DNA of 17,006 nt from JAPWJZ01 sp038247245 (GTDB taxonomy: Bacteria; Pseudomonadota; Alphaproteobacteria; Micavibrionales; UBA2020), in the NCBI GenBank assembly GCA_038247245.1, contig JBBRVE010000067.1:1-17006 (forward strand), written 5' to 3'. This document shows positions 15,111 through 17,006 of the stretch, in pieces. The first letter of the stretch is position 1; every line of letters starts with the position of its first letter. Under the pieces are notes generated by a model. That model was not told where the DNA came from and searched no databases. It saw only the letters and a list, made by a program, of their open reading frames with translations. A program made the position numbers and the translations under genes.

Positions 15111-15961
15111 ACATGACCGCGCCTAAGATCGATAGCTCGCTCAAGACCCGCCTCCGCTCCGTCATTATTTTCGCCCCCATCGTGCTACTGGTGATTTTTG
15201 CCGGTGGCCCTGCCTTCACCGTCATGATGGCGATTGGCGCGGGCATCGGCGCATGGGAATGGTCGCGCATGGTGACTCATAACGCGCATCCGCCGCGCCA
15301 CCTTGCTCATTTTTCTGCCGCGCTGACGGGCGTTGCGACGGCAAGCGCAGGCATGGTGGATAGCCCGCTGCCGGCGTTCTGTTTCCTGCTGGCGCTGTGC
15401 TTCCTTGTCTTCTGCTACAATTTCTCGAAAAAAGGGTCCAAGCCCGGCCTATTGCTGTTTGGCCTGATTTACATCGGCATGTCGATGATCATGATGATCT
15501 GGCTGCGTAACGCGCACGGCAATGCGCAGGGTCTGTTTCACATGATCACGCTGCTGTTTATCGTCTGGGCCAGCGACTCTTGCGCGTATTTCACAGGCCG
15601 CACCTTTGGTGGCCCGAAACTCGCGCCCAAGATCAGCCCCAAGAAAACATGGTCGGGGTTTCTGGGTTCCAGCGTGGGCGCGGGTATCGTGGCGGCATTG
15701 CTGGCTTGCCCGTCGCTGCTTGAAAAATTCTCCGTCCAGACCATCGGCAATTGGGGCTGGCTCGGATATTTCGTGCTCGGCTTCGTGATGGCGATGTTCG
15801 GTCAGGCGGGCGACCTGTTTATTTCGATGTTCAAGCGCCGCTTCGACGTGAAGGATACCGGCACGCTGATCCCCGGCCATGGCGGTATCCTGGACCGCAT
15901 CGACGCGCTGCTGCTGGTCGCGCTGTTGTTTGGCGTGTTGACGGGCATCGTCGGGGGGTAA
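15107..15961 (+). CDS. cdsA: Phosphatidate cytidylyltransferase (CDP-diglyceride synthase)
   Basis: This integral inner-membrane enzyme makes CDP-diacylglycerol from phosphatidate and CTP, the branch point of phospholipid synthesis. It has 284 residues with about seven or eight hydrophobic segments, the first at about residues 17-47. The family signature appears in two parts. The first is DSCAYFTGRTFGGPKLAPKI followed by SPKKTWSGFLGS. The second is GQAGDLFISMFKRRFDVKD followed by PGHGGILDRIDALL near the C-terminus, whose acidic residues bind metal in related enzymes. The start overlaps uppS by four bases, and dxr begins six bases after the stop. Confidence 0.97.
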   Translation: MNMTAPKIDSSLKTRLRSVIIFAPIVLLVIFAGGPAFTVMMAIGAGIGAWEWSRMVTHNAHPPRHLAHFSAALTGVATASAGMVDSPLPAFCFLLALCFLVFCYNFSKKGSKPGLLLFGLIYIGMSMIMMIWLRNAHGNAQGLFHMITLLFIVWASDSCAYFTGRTFGGPKLAPKISPKKTWSGFLGSSVGAGIVAALLACPSLLEKFSVQTIGNWGWLGYFVLGFVMAMFGQAGDLFISMFKRRFDVKDTGTLIPGHGGILDRIDALLLVALLFGVLTGIVGG

Positions 15962-15967
15962 TCACCT

Positions 15968-17006
15968 ATGCCGCAAGTGGCAGACATCCGCACGCAGGCG
16001 CAACCGCGCAGCGTCACAGTCCTTGGATCCACCGGATCGATCGGCAAAAGCACCGTTGACCTGCTGCAGGGGCATCGCGGCAAATTCCATATCCGCGCCC
16101 TGACCGCCAATAAAAACGTCGCTCTGCTGGTGCAGCAGGCAAAGGCATTGAACGCCGAACTAGCCGTTGTCGCCGACGAAAGCCTTTATAACGAATTGAA
16201 GGCAGCCTTATCCGGCACGGGCATCCGCGCCGCAGCCGGTTCTGCCGCCGTATTAGATGCTGCCGAGCTGCCCAGCGACTGGATTATGGCCGCCATCGTC
16301 GGCGCAGCAGGGGTCGAAGCAACCTTGCGCGCCATCCGGCAGGGCAAGACAGTTGCGCTGGCGAACAAAGAATCTCTCGTCTGCGCAGGGCCGTTCATGA
16401 TGGAGGCTGTCGCTAAATCCGGTGCGACGCTGCTGCCCGTCGATAGTGAACATAACGCGGTGTTTCAGGTTTTCGATTACCAGCAGCGCGCGGGCATCCG
16501 CCGCATTATCCTCACCGCATCGGGCGGCCCGTTTCTGCGCCGCAGCCGTGAAAGCCTCCATACCGTCACACCCGCCGAAGCAATCCGCCATCCGAATTGG
16601 GCGATGGGCGCGAAAATATCGGTCGATAGCGCGACGATGATGAATAAATCCTTGGAAGTCATCGAGGCTGCGTATTTGTTTAACCTGCCGTCCGAGCAAA
16701 TCGACGTGCTTGTACATACGCAGTCACTTGTTCATTCAATGGTTGAATATATTGACGGAAGTATCTTGTCTCAAATGGGTGCGCCGGACATGCGCACGCC
16801 GATTGCGCACACATTAGCATGGCCCGCCCGCGTTGAAACGACAGGCGATAAACTTGATCTGAGTAAAAGCATTACCTTTAACTTTGAACCTATTGATACA
16901 GATAGGTTTTATGCCTTAAAATTGGCACGTCAGGCATTAAAATCCGGGTTGGGGTATCCCACGGTGCTCAATGCGGCGAATGAGGTGGCGGTAGAGGCGT
17001 TTTTGG
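15968..17006 (+). CDS. dxr: 1-deoxy-D-xylulose 5-phosphate reductoisomerase (3' end outside the window)
   Basis: This enzyme catalyses the first committed step of the MEP isoprenoid pathway, converting DXP to MEP with NADPH, and so supplies precursors for UppS in the same operon. The frame is open from the ATG at 15968 to the window end (346 codons) and the C-terminus is missing. The NADPH-binding VTVLGSTGSIGKSTVDLL is at the N-terminus, followed by IVGAAGVEATLRAI and ALANKESLV. The metal ligands sit in VDSEHNAVFQ (Asp159, Glu161). HPNWAMGAKISVDSATMMNK (His208) and SLEVIEA form the substrate site. The usual HPQS block reads HTQSLVHSM. The last 340 bases or so are visibly richer in A+T than the rest of the gene. 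Confidence 0.96.
   Translation, partial: MPQVADIRTQAQPRSVTVLGSTGSIGKSTVDLLQGHRGKFHIRALTANKNVALLVQQAKALNAELAVVADESLYNELKAALSGTGIRAAAGSAAVLDAAELPSDWIMAAIVGAAGVEATLRAIRQGKTVALANKESLVCAGPFMMEAVAKSGATLLPVDSEHNAVFQVFDYQQRAGIRRIILTASGGPFLRRSRESLHTVTPAEAIRHPNWAMGAKISVDSATMMNKSLEVIEAAYLFNLPSEQIDVLVHTQSLVHSMVEYIDGSILSQMGAPDMRTPIAHTLAWPARVETTGDKLDLSKSITFNFEPIDTDRFYALKLARQALKSGLGYPTVLNAANEVAVEAFL

Noticed and set aside
1..17006. Mobile element, prophage, CRISPR array or tRNA
   Set aside because: No transposase, integrase or phage proteins, no regularly spaced repeats and no cloverleaf were seen on either strand.

Overview
The window is chromosomal DNA of roughly mid-50s % GC (judged by eye). It most likely comes from an alphaproteobacterium. 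Two conserved gene blocks point there: proS-lolC-lolD next to dnaE, and the translation/envelope operon rpsB-tsf-pyrH-frr-uppS-cdsA-dxr. The exact lineage cannot be fixed from the sequence. Nearly all the DNA is coding, and start/stop overlaps are common (TGATG, GTGAATAA, ATGA, ATGGCTGA).

Region 1 (1-3336, plus strand): the 3' part of a prolyl-tRNA synthetase of the archaeal/eukaryotic-like type with a C-terminal tyrosine. It overlaps a LolC/E-type permease gene, which in turn overlaps the LolD ATPase gene (lipoprotein release from the inner membrane).

Region 2 (3333-4564, minus strand): two tandem genes of unknown function, apparently distant paralogs, driven by a good sigma-70-like promoter at 4617-4646. 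The second gene appears to need a -1 frameshift to make its natural C-terminus. The shift point lies on a canonical slippery heptamer, A AAT TTC.

Region 3 (4722-8213): dnaE, the replicative DNA polymerase III alpha subunit.

Region 4 (8214-10762): an accessory island between dnaE and rpsB. A strong sigma-70-like promoter drives two translationally coupled paralogous genes. Their products carry a phosphoribosyltransferase-like D-S-x-x-E-Q-G-T-T loop and several blocks I do not recognise from any named family. A convergent small gene for a Gly/Ala-rich membrane protein follows. These three genes are the best candidates here for an undescribed function.

Region 5 (10763-11152): a 390-base non-coding stretch with several inverted repeats. 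Just upstream of rpsB it holds a leader that can fold into an 11-bp hairpin plus a three-way junction, probably autogenous S2 control.

Region 6 (11153-17006): the operon rpsB (S2), tsf (EF-Ts), pyrH (UMP kinase), frr (ribosome recycling), uppS (undecaprenyl-PP synthase), cdsA (CDP-diglyceride synthase) and the 5' part of dxr (DXP reductoisomerase). Two long GC-rich palindromes of similar design lie on either side of tsf. No tRNA, rRNA, CRISPR array, transposase or prophage gene was seen.
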